Assembly (NCBI GenBank): GCA_029935295.1
Contig: JAOZKP010000146.1
Location: forward strand, 1-7,178
DNA length: 7,178 nt
DNA from: a bacterium
GTDB taxonomy: Bacteria; Desulfobacterota; Anaeroferrophillalia; Anaeroferrophillales; Tharpellaceae
Direction of reading: 5' to 3'
Both the position numbers and the translations under genes were made by a program. Shown in pieces: positions 6,033-7,178 of the stretch. The notes under the pieces are model-generated. The model did not search any database and was not told the DNA's origin. It worked only from the letters and a program-made list of their open reading frames with translations. How positions within the stretch are numbered: the stretch's first letter is position 1; each line of letters begins with the position of its first letter.

Positions 6033-7178
6033 TGAGTAAACTCTTTACGACCTGGTCAGCAAAAGCCTCATCTTCCAGGTTAAGGTCAAAGGTTTTGATT
6101 TTAACTAGATCGTTAGTAATCTGTTTTTGTAATTGTTCGACAAAAAGAAGGTCGGTTTCGGGCTCATAAATCGGACTTTCGGGGCCGTCAATTGAACTCC
6201 AACCCTTAAGTGGCAGGAGGATTGTAACTGGGCCTTTTGCCTGGTTGAGTTTACGGGCAAACTCATCGGCCACCAGAATGATCTCTTCGCCATTTAAACG
6301 GAGAAAAGTACGGAGCTTATCAAGGTCAAATTTTTTGCGCTGATGGTAATCAGGTTTGTAGCGCGATTTGCGCGGGCTCATTAAATTGATGCCGCTTGGC
6401 GTAATAATCTGCGGAATACCGATTTTGCCCGCAGCTTCCAGGCGGTAAGGCCCGGCTGAACGCATGCCGCCGAGCAGATGTTCACCGACGCCGCCCGGGG
6501 CGAGATCGATGACCGCATCGAAGATACCTTTACTGATCATCTCTTCCATCGCTTTGTCACAGACACCGGCGGCAGAAAAACCAATAACATCGTAGCCTTG
6601 ATCTTCAAGCCGGTGGCGTACGGCTGAAGCACAGCCTTCGCAGATACCGAATTGTGACATTGCGACCGCTTTTCGGCCGGTTGTCTTTTCAGCGGAGCTA
6701 CCGATCATTTCAACATTTACCATACCCGCAATTGCTCCGGCCGCTCGTTCGAGAACATTTTTCAGCAGCGGTGAGAGCCCGGCAATTTCAATGACAGTAT
6801 GAAATAGCATAATATCGCCGGTACCGATGTAGCGGGTCGCGAGACCCGGCAGAGCCGCAGTTGCCGAAACCATCACTTTCGGCAGGCCGAACGGCAGCGC
6901 CCGCATGACATCGGTCGCCATTAATGAACCGGTTGAACCGCCGAGGCCGATAATTCCGTCAATCTTCTTTTCCGCCAGCAGTTTTTCGGCAATGCCTATA
7001 GCTCCGTTAATCATGGTTGCGGTAATCTTGGAGCGTTCGCGTGATTTATTGATTTCGGCAATCGAACTGCCGCCGCTTTCTGCAACCGCCGCCGCACTTA
7101 TATCAGGAGATCCCAAAGCGTGGGCGGCCATCGAGATATCCATGATCAGGGCCCGGCAGCCGGAGATTTGATTGATTG
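6019..7178 (-). CDS. Tm-1-like ATP-binding / UPF0261 family protein, N-terminus outside window
   Basis: The frame is open from the right edge to a TGA at 6019-6021, giving 385 visible residues of a family about 400-440 long, so only a short N-terminal piece is missing. The ATG at 7143 is internal, since family-like sequence (GCRALIMDISM...GSPDIS) runs through it. From that Met, the N-terminal nucleotide-binding half shows GIIGLGGSTGS (63-73) and MRALPFGLPKVMVS (80-93). The C-terminal half shows AMSQFGICEGCASAVRHRLE (161-180), GGMRSAGPYRLEAAGKIGIPQ (225-245) and FARKLNQAKGPVTILLPLKG (295-314), ending with a FADQVV motif. Plant Tm-1 of this family binds ATP and inhibits a viral replicase; the bacterial role is not established. 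This copy looks divergent: the usual TTPC segment reads CEGC, the usual IDLTTTE reads IDLAPGG, and the LDMVNFG region is altered. It is the first visible gene of the operon, and its 3' end overlaps the 123-residue gene by 14 bases. Confidence 0.85.
   Translation of the reverse strand, partial: INQISGCRALIMDISMAAHALGSPDISAAAVAESGGSSIAEINKSRERSKITATMINGAIGIAEKLLAEKKIDGIIGLGGSTGSLMATDVMRALPFGLPKVMVSATAALPGLATRYIGTGDIMLFHTVIEIAGLSPLLKNVLERAAGAIAGMVNVEMIGSSAEKTTGRKAVAMSQFGICEGCASAVRHRLEDQGYDVIGFSAAGVCDKAMEEMISKGIFDAVIDLAPGGVGEHLLGGMRSAGPYRLEAAGKIGIPQIITPSGINLMSPRKSRYKPDYHQRKKFDLDKLRTFLRLNGEEIILVADEFARKLNQAKGPVTILLPLKGWSSIDGPESPIYEPETDLLFVEQLQKQITNDLVKIKTFDLNLEDEAFADQVVKSLLNVLP

Noticed and set aside
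6905..7171. Plus-strand 88-residue open frame near the right edge
   Set aside because: It is antisense to the UPF0261 gene, whose frame carries recognisable family sequence across the whole interval.

Overview
The window looks like a chromosomal segment of an anaerobic bacterium. A butyrate kinase of the acyl-CoA/acyl-phosphate fermentation type lies beside a three-subunit molybdenum hydroxylase operon. Base composition is fairly balanced, Shine-Dalgarno sites are clear, and the molybdenum subunit resembles the 4-hydroxybenzoyl-CoA reductase large-subunit branch. Together these fit an anaerobe such as a Desulfobacterota or Clostridia-like organism. The taxon is an inference, because no marker gene is present. 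There are no RNA genes, insertion sequences, CRISPR arrays or phage genes.

Layout: the plus strand carries only the 3' half of a butyrate kinase gene (1-507). A 105-base convergent spacer follows. The remaining ~6.5 kb is one run of seven minus-strand genes with spacings from a 14-base overlap to 28 bases, so it is probably one operon read from beyond the right edge towards the left. In transcription order they are: a Tm-1-like/UPF0261 protein (cut by the right edge), an unrecognised 123-residue protein, the FAD subunit, the [2Fe-2S] subunit and the molybdopterin subunit of a xanthine-dehydrogenase-family enzyme, an HD-domain phosphohydrolase, and a HAD-family phosphatase.

The three central genes should form a heterotrimer (dimerised in known relatives) that passes electrons from a substrate at the Mo centre through two [2Fe-2S] clusters to FAD. 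The large subunit keeps the catalytic Glu (E744) and the Moco-contacting Gln (Q212). However, the glutamate that binds purine in xanthine dehydrogenases is replaced by Cys247. The FAD subunit also lacks the extra 4Fe-4S insertion of 4-hydroxybenzoyl-CoA reductase. The enzyme is therefore neither a canonical xanthine dehydrogenase nor a canonical HBCR, and its substrate is open.

The main points of interest are the unknown substrate, the linkage to a divergent UPF0261 protein and an unrecognised small protein, and the two phosphohydrolases at the operon's tail. No Moco insertion/sulfuration chaperone (XdhC/CoxF, MocA) is encoded in the window. The operon promoter must lie to the right of the window.
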